Shown here: one piece after another, positions 1-6,249 of the stretch
Position numbering within the stretch: the stretch's first letter is position 1
How the letters are laid out: each line of letters begins with the position of its first letter
Source: Methylomonas sp.
Lineage (GTDB): Bacteria; Pseudomonadota; Gammaproteobacteria; Methylococcales; Methylomonadaceae
Assembly (NCBI GenBank): GCA_028688235.1
Contig: JAQTYP010000202.1
Coordinates: forward strand, 1 to 6,550
Direction: 5' to 3'
Length of the DNA stretch: 6,550 nt
Position numbers and translations under genes: made by a program
Notes under the pieces: generated by a model
What the model was told of the DNA's origin: nothing
The model's database searches: none
What the model saw: only the letters and a program-made list of their open reading frames with translations

Positions 1-385
1 GTCCTACCGCACCTTGGGTATCGATCAACACAAAATCGTAACGCGCTTCCAACTGCATCAAACTGTATTTAAGCCGGACGCGGCCATCGACCGTATCGCG
101 AATCCAGTCCCGCAACTTGCCCTGCGGATCATCGGACAGAATGATGTCGAGATTATCGATACTGGTATGGCTGATGACGGTATCGACGGTGGCGTTAACC
201 AGAAAATGCTGTAAGCCATGTTCGGCACGTTGCCGGATCCGGTAGTAACTAGACAGAGTGGGCTGAGGATCGGCGTCGATCAAAAGCACACGATAGCCAA
301 AGTCGGCCAAAATGCCGCCCAGATTAGCCGTCAGCGTGGTTTTTCCAACACCACCCTTCGTACTGACTATCGTAATTTTAATCAT
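1..385 (-). CDS. parA: ParA/Soj-family ATPase of integrative-element type, N-terminal part (3' end outside window)
   Basis: Partial gene of 128 codons, running from ATG at 385 down to base 1 with no stop in the window. The product is a Walker-type partition ATPase that would bind ATP, dimerise on DNA, and segregate or stabilise an element. The deviant Walker A motif KGGVGKTT lies at residues 10-17 with the signature lysine K10. The Walker A' region LLIDADPQPTLSSYY is at 34-48, and a Walker B-like strand FVLIDTQGA is at 118-126. The run DADPQPTLSSYY followed by a later DTQGA is, from family knowledge, typical of the Soj/ParA proteins encoded near one end of PAGI-2/ICEclc/PFGI-1-like ICEs rather than of chromosomal Soj. 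The start is chosen because the first beta strand and P-loop follow at once and no in-frame ATG is visible just upstream. The ribosome binding site is weak (GAG-rich stretch around 386-400). ATPase identity is near certain; the ICE subtype is likely. Confidence 0.93.
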   Translation of the reverse strand, partial: MIKITIVSTKGGVGKTTLTANLGGILADFGYRVLLIDADPQPTLSSYYRIRQRAEHGLQHFLVNATVDTVISHTSIDNLDIILSDDPQGKLRDWIRDTVDGRVRLKYSLMQLEARYDFVLIDTQGAVG

Positions 386-441
386 GACTCAACCATCTCG
401 CCATCGACAGGCATTCAAGATTGACGCGTTAATGCACTTCG

Positions 442-486
442 TTAGCCTGACACACGCCGTTGCCGTCGTTCGGTACTTGAGGCTAA
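442..486. repeat. Inverted repeat TTAGCCT / AGGCTAA upstream of parA
   Basis: TTAGCCT at 442-448 is a perfect inverted copy of AGGCTAA at 480-486, with 31 bp between the arms. It lies 57-101 bp upstream of the parA start, where an operator or partition site could sit. The 7-bp arms with a long loop could also occur by chance, so its role is open. Confidence 0.4.
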
Positions 487-528
487 AATACCATCGCTAT
501 CTCTAAATTAAAAGTATAGAATTACGAT

Positions 529-548
529 GATTTTTTTTATAAAAAATC
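529..548. repeat. AT-only palindrome GATTTTTT-TTAT-AAAAAATC
   Basis: Perfect 8-bp inverted repeat with a 4-base loop: GATTTTTT at 529-536, TTAT at 537-540, AAAAAATC at 541-548. The stem is almost entirely A:T, with one G:C pair at the base. It sits in the most AT-rich part of the divergent region, before the candidate plus-strand promoter. It may be a protein-binding site (H-NS or IHF-like DNA bending) or a weak cruciform. It is a poor terminator, because the stem is weak and no plus-strand gene lies just upstream. Confidence 0.5.
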
Positions 549-554
549 GTTATC

Positions 555-569
555 TTATTTTATTTTATT
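555..569. repeat. Three tandem TTATT pentamers
   Basis: TTATT occurs three times in a row with a period of five bases, just before the candidate -35 box at 575. A run of A/T here could act as an UP element for RNA polymerase or as a binding site for a bending protein. It is too short to call an iteron array. Confidence 0.5.
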
Positions 570-574
570 TATCA

Positions 575-605
575 TTGACTTAAATTTATATATCAAGACG
601 ATAAT
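575..605 (+). promoter_or_regulatory. Candidate sigma70 promoter for the operon starting at 615
   Basis: TTGACT at 575-580 matches five of six consensus -35 bases, and GATAAT at 600-605 matches five of six -10 bases. The 19-bp spacer is longer than the usual 16-18. Transcription from this pair would begin around 611-613, only a few bases before the ATG, giving a nearly leaderless message. TATATA at 587-592 is an alternative -10 with a poorer -35, and would leave a leader of about 16 bases. The choice between the two is not settled by the sequence. Confidence 0.4.
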
Positions 606-614
606 TTACGTTTA

Positions 615-1553
615 ATGAATTTATTGCACACCGATACCGCTGCAGGCTTTACTTTGACTAGCCTTTCCTTCCAGGAATGGTTAGCCATCAAAGAACCCGT
701 CTTGTTTTCTTTTGCGGATGCTCAGACAGAAAATACCGTACTAACGCTCAAACACGCGAGCAGCCTGTCCGCTTACTCGATGCTGGTTGTCGTCGTGAAA
801 GTGGGCGACACCCTTTACAAATTGACTGGCAAACAGCGGAAAGAAGACTGGCTGTCCGGCAACACACCACCGCCCGGCTACCTGATCGCTCAGGTCATCG
901 ATTTGTCGGAGCAAGATTTCTCGGCGCTCAATACCGAAGCGCAAAATAGGCGCATGAAAAGCGTAGCGCCCAACGAAACAGTGAAGCTTATTTACGCCGA
1001 CTTAGGCCTGGAATTTACCTCCGACCGCTTAAAAGACGGCTTTATCCTCGAAGCCTTGAATATCGCCCTCAGAGGCAGACCCCGCTCGCTACAAGACAAA
1101 CGATTTGTTTGGGAAAAGGAGGAAATCAATGCTCAAAAAGCCATTCATTTGTTCAGTGAAGAATTGCGATTGATCGATAGCTTAAAACCCAAATCCGAAA
1201 TCTACGTATCCGGGGTGCTTGGCGGCGCGTTACTGATGCTGGGCATTAATAAAGACGTTAAGGATTTTTTATCGCGCTTGAATGATTGCCGGGGAGAAAC
1301 CCGAAACGGCCTTGAAGATCCGGTCAGTGGGCTTTTAAGAGCGATTGACCTACACAGGATCAGCGATCCGGCCATTCCCGCTCATACAGCAGCCGATATT
1401 TGCAGAAAAACGATACAAGCCATCGTGCTATGGAAAGAAGGCGCAGACTCAGCGAAATATTGGCGCAAGAAGTTACTGTCCGGCGTCGACCCAAGACCTT
1501 TTATCCGAGAGTTAAAGAGCCTAAAACAAGTCGATGAATGCAAGGATCTCTAA
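615..1553 (+). CDS. Uncharacterised protein with a possible ParB/Srx-like N-terminal domain
   Basis: I do not recognise a named family for this soluble 312-residue protein. It has no signal peptide or membrane segment. Residues 56-96 follow the pattern of ParB/Srx-fold domains: a hydrophobic strand (MLVVVVKVGDTLYKL, 56-70), then TGKQRKEDWLSG at 71-82 where ParB-like proteins carry a G/DGxxR motif, then a strand ending IAQVIDL. Here the motif is altered to TGKQR, so any CTP-binding or nuclease activity is doubtful. Residues about 170-310 look mainly helical and are basic near the end, which could suit DNA binding. The gene diverges from parA across 229 bp, as a partition partner might, yet its last 20 bp overlap the start of the binding-protein gene. 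ATG at 615 is the only ATG after the in-frame stop at 576-578, and no Shine-Dalgarno sequence precedes it. The reading frame is confidently real; the fold is an inference. Confidence 0.82.
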   Translation: MNLLHTDTAAGFTLTSLSFQEWLAIKEPVLFSFADAQTENTVLTLKHASSLSAYSMLVVVVKVGDTLYKLTGKQRKEDWLSGNTPPPGYLIAQVIDLSEQDFSALNTEAQNRRMKSVAPNETVKLIYADLGLEFTSDRLKDGFILEALNIALRGRPRSLQDKRFVWEKEEINAQKAIHLFSEELRLIDSLKPKSEIYVSGVLGGALLMLGINKDVKDFLSRLNDCRGETRNGLEDPVSGLLRAIDLHRISDPAIPAHTAADICRKTIQAIVLWKEGADSAKYWRKKLLSGVDPRPFIRELKSLKQVDECKDL

Positions 1554-2412
1554 AGCACTGCTGTGCCTCTGGCTCATCCTGATTTCTTGCAGCGCAATTG
1601 CCGAAGAGCCGCATGTTTTAGTGCTCTACCCCGCCGCAGCCCCGCCAATCAGTTCGATTTACGCCACGACGATTAAAGGCATTAAAACCAGAGTAAAACG
1701 GATCGACGCCGTAGCAATTCCGGAAACGGCACGCCTAGCCGACATAAAGCCAAGCATTGACCGCCTCCACCCCGACATTATCATCGCCTTGGGCAATCAA
1801 GCAGCCGAATTTATCAAACAAAGTCCTTATCGAAGTCAATCCCTTCTTGGCTTGGTGTATTTCGATCATGCCGAATCTCATGGCGTGAGCCTGAGGCTAG
1901 ACAGCCAAATATTGACATCGCACTTACAGCGCCTGACTCCACGCATTAGACAGGTATTCATCGTCGAAAACAGCTCCCACCTCATCCTGCAGCAAGACTC
2001 CTCTGCAACGACCTCGAAACCGCTGCTTACTGTCCGGACGGGGAATGATATGAAAACCACTATGCGCATCCTCGGAGAATTACTGGAGCACGATGCCACG
2101 CCTGAAGACGCCATTTTGATACCCGCCGACATCCCAAAAGACATACTCTACGAAGCGTCCAACATAGCCTGGCGCAAAAATATCGCACTGCTCTCCACCA
2201 ATCTATCGCATTTGGAATACGGGGTGCTCATGACCTTCAATCCGAACCTGCTCGCCTTGGGAGAGCAATTGGGCGACATGGCTAACCAGCAAACAGTGAC
2301 TTACGAGCCGATGAAAAAAGTCGACGTTGCCTTAAACCAACGCGTCGCTCAGCATATGGATATGCATTTCGATCCGTCTGTGCTAAGCGCGTTTTCGCTG
2401 GTACTCGAATGA
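1534..2412 (+). CDS. Periplasmic substrate-binding protein, ABC_sub_bind (PF04392)-like
   Basis: A 292-residue exported protein. The N-terminus (MNARISKALLCLWLILISCSAIAEE) has a basic start, a hydrophobic core to about residue 18, and a plausible signal peptidase I site after A23 (AIA|EE). LISC at 16-19 also resembles a lipobox, so a lipoprotein form is possible. The body shows the alternating strands and helices of PF04392-type solute-binding proteins: DIIIALGNQAAEF (81-93), LLGLVYFDH (104-112), RQVFIVEN (139-146), DAILIPAD (192-199), IALLSTNLSHLEYGVLMTF (217-235), then ALGEQLGDMAN. No ABC permease or ATPase gene adjoins it. Instead it overlaps the kinase gene by 4 bp (ATGA), so it more likely feeds a ligand signal to the kinase than to a transporter. 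It overlaps the upstream gene by 20 bp, which suggests coupled translation. The ligand cannot be read from the sequence. Confidence 0.85.
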   Translation: MNARISKALLCLWLILISCSAIAEEPHVLVLYPAAAPPISSIYATTIKGIKTRVKRIDAVAIPETARLADIKPSIDRLHPDIIIALGNQAAEFIKQSPYRSQSLLGLVYFDHAESHGVSLRLDSQILTSHLQRLTPRIRQVFIVENSSHLILQQDSSATTSKPLLTVRTGNDMKTTMRILGELLEHDATPEDAILIPADIPKDILYEASNIAWRKNIALLSTNLSHLEYGVLMTFNPNLLALGEQLGDMANQQTVTYEPMKKVDVALNQRVAQHMDMHFDPSVLSAFSLVLE

Positions 2413-3872
2413 AACGGCTATTCGACGCCCTTAACCGCTTCGACTTTCGGCAACGTTACGATTTGGTCGTGCTGATCTCGGTGGCGATGGCGGGCATGCT
2501 GATCGTCGCCTCGCTGTACTTTGCAGCCTACCAATATACCAGCAACTATACCCGCCAATACTGGAAGGCTTACACCCTCACCTTTGCAAACTCAGTCAAA
2601 TACAGTGTCATTCTGCACGCCACCACGGTCTCACAGGACATTGTTCAAACCTATGCCGGCGATAGGAATGTATTAAAAGCCTCCGTATTCGAAAACCCAC
2701 ATGCGTTAATAGCGTCTTCCAATCACAAAGCCTTCGCATGCCATTTGCCCGCATCGCCTATCGTGCAGACTCAAGTTCGCAATTCCGATGATGCCTGGTG
2801 TTTTTATGCCCCGCTTTATCAAGACGACGATTATTTGGGCTACGTCGAACTGGTGGTGTCCAAACAGGATCTGGATGCCTTCATGCGGCAAATAGTCTTG
2901 GTGTCAGGCTTTATCGTGATGGCTGCGCTGGTCATCCTGTTCTTGCTGGTGCGGCGATTTTCAGGCATTTTTACCGCACCCTTGCTCGAAATAGTCACTG
3001 CATTGACGAATGTTAGCCAGGGCATTCGCGGTCATCGAGTCAATTTTCAGGGACCGCCCGATATGCAGCGTGTGAGTGCCGATTTTAATGACATGCTGGC
3101 GAAAATCGAACGTAACGAACAAATTCTTGAACAATGCGTGGCCGATCGTACCAGCGAATTGAAGATCGCCCTGGATAGCAGCCGCGCCGCCAATCGCTAT
3201 AAGAACCAGATCATGACCCTGGTTTCCCATGAAATGAAAACCCCGTTACACAGCATTGGCGCCTATCTGGAATTGATACAGGCTGCCTTGCCGCAAACAG
3301 CGGAATTCGACTTATGCCGCTCTTTCCATGCCAATGCCTTGGAGCGTACCCGGGATTTGAACGAGTTGATCAACAAAGTCCTGATACACGGCAAACTGGA
3401 AGCCAACAAAGTCGAACTAAACCAGGAAACCATCGACATCAAAGCACTGATGGAACAATGCGCCGCGAAGCTGGCTCCCGCCCTTGCCGGCAACCGCAAC
3501 CGATTATCGCTGACGGGCGAACCGGAAATGATGACCATCGACGCCGAGGTGTTACGGCATATCGTGGGCAATTTATTGAGTAATGCCTGTAAATTTACCG
3601 CTGATAGGGATATTCAATTGAGCTGGCGACACGAGAATGCGAGCGCCATCATTCAGGTCCGCGATAGCGGCTGCGGCATCCCGCCCGAATATCAGCAGTT
3701 GATATTCGAACCTTTCTGGCAAGCCGATATGAGTCTGACTCGCGAACATGGCGGCCATGGTCTGGGACTTTCCATTACCAAGCGGTTTATCGAATTGTTG
3801 GGCGGCAGCATCAGTGTATTTTCCGAGCCGGGTACTGGCTCGCTGTTTACCGTTAAAATTCCCTGGCAATGA
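2409..3872 (+). CDS. Membrane-bound sensor histidine kinase
   Basis: A 487-residue inner-membrane kinase. Transmembrane helices lie at about 19-41 and 160-182, enclosing a periplasmic sensor of about 115 residues with two cysteines (C111, C131) that could form a disulfide. A HAMP-like linker (about 183-235) and a charged coiled coil lead to the HisKA domain, with the phosphoacceptor H274 in SHEMKTPLHS. The HATPase_c domain shows an N box with N388 and N392 (GNLLSNACKFT), a G1 box DSGCGIP (419-425), an F box FEPFW (433-437) and a G2 box GHGLGLSI (449-456). All catalytic motifs are intact, so it should autophosphorylate. There is no receiver domain. It starts inside the stop of the binding-protein gene without a good ribosome site, implying translational coupling and a sensing partnership. 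The likely phosphoryl acceptor is the regulator encoded convergently, with which it overlaps by 20 bp at the 3' ends. Confidence 0.96.
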   Translation: MKRLFDALNRFDFRQRYDLVVLISVAMAGMLIVASLYFAAYQYTSNYTRQYWKAYTLTFANSVKYSVILHATTVSQDIVQTYAGDRNVLKASVFENPHALIASSNHKAFACHLPASPIVQTQVRNSDDAWCFYAPLYQDDDYLGYVELVVSKQDLDAFMRQIVLVSGFIVMAALVILFLLVRRFSGIFTAPLLEIVTALTNVSQGIRGHRVNFQGPPDMQRVSADFNDMLAKIERNEQILEQCVADRTSELKIALDSSRAANRYKNQIMTLVSHEMKTPLHSIGAYLELIQAALPQTAEFDLCRSFHANALERTRDLNELINKVLIHGKLEANKVELNQETIDIKALMEQCAAKLAPALAGNRNRLSLTGEPEMMTIDAEVLRHIVGNLLSNACKFTADRDIQLSWRHENASAIIQVRDSGCGIPPEYQQLIFEPFWQADMSLTREHGGHGLGLSITKRFIELLGGSISVFSEPGTGSLFTVKIPWQ

Positions 3873-4797
3873 GGTTTATTTTTTCGTCTTCGGTAAGATT
3901 ATTGGGCAGCAAAGCTTTTAATGCAGCCATGATCTGTTTGAGCCTATCGGCATCATTTTGACTCAGCGCATAATCCAATAACCAAACCAAGTTTCTGATC
4001 GCATTGAGTTTCGATTCCGCAAAATGCGCCTGATGCAGCAGCTTGGATTTATTCAACAATTTCTGGCAAAGCGTTTTTAACGCATCCAAAGAGAACGGCT
4101 TACACAAGTATTCGCTGGCACCGTTCAACAACATTTTGTTTTGCATCTTCGGCTTATCCAATGCCGTGACGATGATCACCGACTGGTTCTTATTGATCGC
4201 CATTATTTTGGACAAAATGTCTTCGCCAGACAGTTTGGGCAACATCAAGTCCAGCAACACCAGATCGTGATGCTTTGCTTCCCAAAGCGCATAACCAGAC
4301 AAACCGTCGTCGGCGACATCCACATCGTAGAGATCTTTGAGGGCATGGAAAGCGGTGAAGGAGGCGTCCTTATCATCCTCGATGATCAGAACTGTATGCC
4401 TGGCAGGATTAGCGTATCCGCCAAACTGTCGATTAGTTGGATCACTGCCCGCAGTCAGCGTGTCCGCCAGACTCTGTAAAGGCACCACCGTGAAACCATA
4501 TTCCTTGGCAAGCAAGACCGGAATATCGATCTCGCAGGTATCCTTGATCAAAAAAACGGGCCGGCCCTGAGCGCTAAAACGCATCGAGTTAATCAGTGTC
4601 GATAGTCGCCAGATATCCATGTTTGCGACGGCGTATTCAGCGACGATAACGTCGCAGCGGTGCGTGAGCAACCCATCCATCAACGCCCTGGCTGATTTAA
4701 CGTAAACCACGGATTCGGCATTGAACCCTGCCGCAGTCATTTGAGTTTGTATGGCCGCTGTATCGCTGAATGGATCTGTGACTACCAATGCATTCAT
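3853..4797 (-). CDS. Response regulator with a degenerate and an intact receiver domain, no DNA-binding output
   Basis: A 314-residue cytoplasmic protein with two receiver-like domains. The second (about 134-250) is complete: acidic cluster E140-D141-D142, phosphoacceptor D183 in LVLLDLMLP, T211 in VIIVTA, and K233-P234. The first (about 1-115) has the same secondary-structure rhythm and starts ALVVTD, but the phosphorylation site reads VIVAEY, with E54 where Asp belongs. The switch position reads FLIKD and the KP pair is VP (105-106). It is therefore a pseudo-receiver that probably cannot be phosphorylated. The tail (about 251-314) is helical and too short for a usual DNA-binding or enzymatic output domain, so it may act through protein contacts or as a phosphorelay intermediate. 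AGGAG at 4806-4810, 8 bp before ATG 4797, supports the start. It lies 102 bp after the P450 gene on the same strand and may be co-transcribed with it. Confidence 0.94.
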   Translation of the reverse strand: MNALVVTDPFSDTAAIQTQMTAAGFNAESVVYVKSARALMDGLLTHRCDVIVAEYAVANMDIWRLSTLINSMRFSAQGRPVFLIKDTCEIDIPVLLAKEYGFTVVPLQSLADTLTAGSDPTNRQFGGYANPARHTVLIIEDDKDASFTAFHALKDLYDVDVADDGLSGYALWEAKHHDLVLLDLMLPKLSGEDILSKIMAINKNQSVIIVTALDKPKMQNKMLLNGASEYLCKPFSLDALKTLCQKLLNKSKLLHQAHFAESKLNAIRNLVWLLDYALSQNDADRLKQIMAALKALLPNNLTEDEKINLIAREF

Positions 4798-4805
4798 GAC
4801 AATGA

Positions 4806-4810
4806 CTCCT
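4806..4810 (-). promoter_or_regulatory. Shine-Dalgarno site AGGAG for the response regulator
   Basis: On the minus strand AGGAG ends 8 bases before ATG 4797. It is the clearest ribosome binding site in the window, and it shows that this gene is translated independently of the upstream P450 gene. Confidence 0.8.
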
Positions 4811-4836
4811 GAAATAGTGGGAGAAGTCCTCCGAAG

Positions 4837-4859
4837 CGGCGAGAACTGCCGAGAACGGC
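4837..4859. repeat. Two alternative hairpins sharing one arm, upstream of the response-regulator gene
   Basis: CGGC (4837-4840), GCCG (4848-4851) and CGGC (4856-4859) allow two mutually exclusive 4-bp GC stems with loops of 7 and 4 bases. The segment is also an imperfect direct repeat: GAGAACTGCC at 4841-4850 followed by GAGAACGGCA at 4851-4860. It lies between the P450 and regulator genes. On the minus strand the run of seven T precedes the stems, so it does not form a standard terminator for the P450 transcript. It could be a leader structure or an operator with two half-sites. Confidence 0.4.
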
Positions 4860-4899
4860 AAAAAAACGCAACACATTCGAACCTAAATCATCCTTCACG

Positions 4900-6249
4900 T
4901 TAACAAGGGCCTACTGTCGCGATAATGTCCCGAGCCGGCTTCAAGGTTATACTCGCGGCCTCCCGAATATTGCCTGAGGTTTTAAAGGTAAATGATCTTA
5001 GCAAGGTCACAATGACAATCATCATTTCCAGTTCCGCAAAATGCCGACCGATACAGTTGTGCAAGCCGCCGCCAAACGGGAAATAGGCGTACTTGTGCCG
5101 TTTATCCGCTCGAGGACTTAAAAAATGTTCCGGATAAAAATCATTGGGCTTTTCCCAAAGCGCGGGATGACGATGGGTGGCATACATGCTCAGAATAATG
5201 ATCGTATGCTTTTCGATGCGCTGCCCGCCTACCTCAATCTCGGCAATCGCTTGAGTTGAAAGGGCCGCGGCCGACGGAAATAGACGTAAGGTTTCAGAGA
5301 GCGTCGCTCGGGTATAGGTGTATTTCTGCAAGCTCTCCGCAGTCAACGGCTCATCGCTATAGTTTTTGACTTCCGCCGTGACCCGATGGTGTACGGTTTC
5401 ATTCTGACCCAGAAAATAAAAAAACCATGAAAGTGCGTTCACGGTGGTGTCTTGTCCGGCAAAAAACAAGTTAATCGCCTCGTCGGTCAAAAACGCCTTG
5501 CTCATGCGATAACCGGTCTTGCTATCGACGGCCAGCCGCATAGCCGAAATCAAACTCTGCTCCACTCCAGCCTGGTTCCGGATAATTTCCTGACTGACAA
5601 AATCCGATAGGTAGTCAACCGCAGCCTGGTAGGCGCGGCTTTTACCGGGCATCAACCTCATCAATTTGCCATTAGTGATCATTTCAGCCACCAGGTGTGG
5701 CAATAATCCCTTACTGATGGCGTCAATGGCTTGAATTAAAGCCTCGCTATTTGCCAAGGTATCGACGGATCGTCCGGTCAAGACCTGAATAAAGATTCTC
5801 TGGATCAATCGTTTCAGCACTTCGGAAAGATTGATATTGCCGGGAGCGGCCAAAAGCAATTTGGCGTTTGCGTTCGCCGCTTCATGGATGAACACCCGCT
5901 CCCATACACCGACGGCTTCCTTGGTAAATAACGGCTGCATCAGGCGCCGCTGCTGTATCCAGGCGTCGCCTTTGCTATTGACGAGGCCATCACCAAACAA
6001 TGATTTTTTTGCCTCATATAAGTAATCCCGGCTTAACAAGCCCCGGGCTTCTTGCGCATATACGGCCTGAATGTGCTCAGGATGACAGACAAAAAGCAGT
6101 TTCTTGTTAAAAAAACGACCCAGCACCAGATCGCCGTATTGCCGATGGATGGTTGTCAGCGTTTTCACCGGACTATTCAAAGAACCCAGCAACGGAATCA
6201 GCAGTGAATGCTCCTTGATGAGCGGCAATTCAGTCGTTAAAACGTCCAT
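4900..6249 (-). CDS. Cytochrome P450 monooxygenase
   Basis: A full-length heme-thiolate monooxygenase of 449 residues, close to the usual bacterial size. The C helix carries WIQQRR (97-102). The I helix carries AGQDTT (264-269), the oxygen-activation motif with D267 and T268. The K helix ExxR is ETLR (E319, R322). The PERF-like segment is PEHF (373-376), and the heme loop FPFGGGLHNCIG has the axial ligand C399. All essential residues are present, so it should be active. It has no fused reductase, and no ferredoxin or reductase gene lies nearby, so electrons must come from partners elsewhere. It has no strong N-terminal membrane anchor and is probably soluble or peripheral. The motifs resemble the CYP4/CYP102-like bacterial clade that acts on fatty or hydrophobic substrates, but the substrate is unknown. 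AGGA at 6258-6261 lies 8 bp before ATG 6249. The start overlaps the receptor gene by 13 bp. Confidence 0.97.
   Translation of the reverse strand: MDVLTTELPLIKEHSLLIPLLGSLNSPVKTLTTIHRQYGDLVLGRFFNKKLLFVCHPEHIQAVYAQEARGLLSRDYLYEAKKSLFGDGLVNSKGDAWIQQRRLMQPLFTKEAVGVWERVFIHEAANANAKLLLAAPGNINLSEVLKRLIQRIFIQVLTGRSVDTLANSEALIQAIDAISKGLLPHLVAEMITNGKLMRLMPGKSRAYQAAVDYLSDFVSQEIIRNQAGVEQSLISAMRLAVDSKTGYRMSKAFLTDEAINLFFAGQDTTVNALSWFFYFLGQNETVHHRVTAEVKNYSDEPLTAESLQKYTYTRATLSETLRLFPSAAALSTQAIAEIEVGGQRIEKHTIIILSMYATHRHPALWEKPNDFYPEHFLSPRADKRHKYAYFPFGGGLHNCIGRHFAELEMMIVIVTLLRSFTFKTSGNIREAASITLKPARDIIATVGPC

Larger units (their letters stand above)
386..614. other. Divergent intergenic region between parA and the plus-strand operon
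   Basis: This 229-bp stretch separates two divergent genes and must hold the parA promoter (minus) and the promoter of the gene at 615 (plus). Its left half has ordinary composition. From about 500 to 614 it is strongly AT-rich, unlike the coding DNA on either side. It contains two inverted repeats and a short tandem TTATT array, each listed separately. I see no tRNA, no recognisable ORF and no clear att core. A partition or regulatory site acting on both genes would be expected here, but its sequence cannot be assigned by eye. Confidence 0.75.

Noticed and set aside
14..506. Three plus-strand open frames between 14 and 506
   Set aside because: The first lies wholly opposite the well-supported parA frame and the other two largely so, running only into the divergent region; they have no family-like sequence, and the parA motifs on the minus strand are decisive.
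529..548. Intrinsic terminator
   Set aside because: The stem is nearly all A:T, no plus-strand gene ends upstream, and it lies upstream of both divergent genes.
386..614. A tRNA gene or att core, as expected beside an ICE-type parA
   Set aside because: I found no cloverleaf arms, no GTTCGA-type T loop with flanking stem, and no repeated core sequence within the window.
2706..3869. Minus-strand and alternative-frame open frames within the kinase gene
   Set aside because: The kinase frame carries intact H, N, G1, F and G2 boxes; the others are shadows of it.
4043..4570. Plus-strand open frames opposite the response regulator
   Set aside because: They are antisense to a gene with clear receiver motifs and show no recognisable protein features.
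4848..4866. Intrinsic terminator for the P450 gene
   Set aside because: The homopolymer run is on the wrong side: on the minus strand the T run comes before the 4-bp hairpin, not after it.
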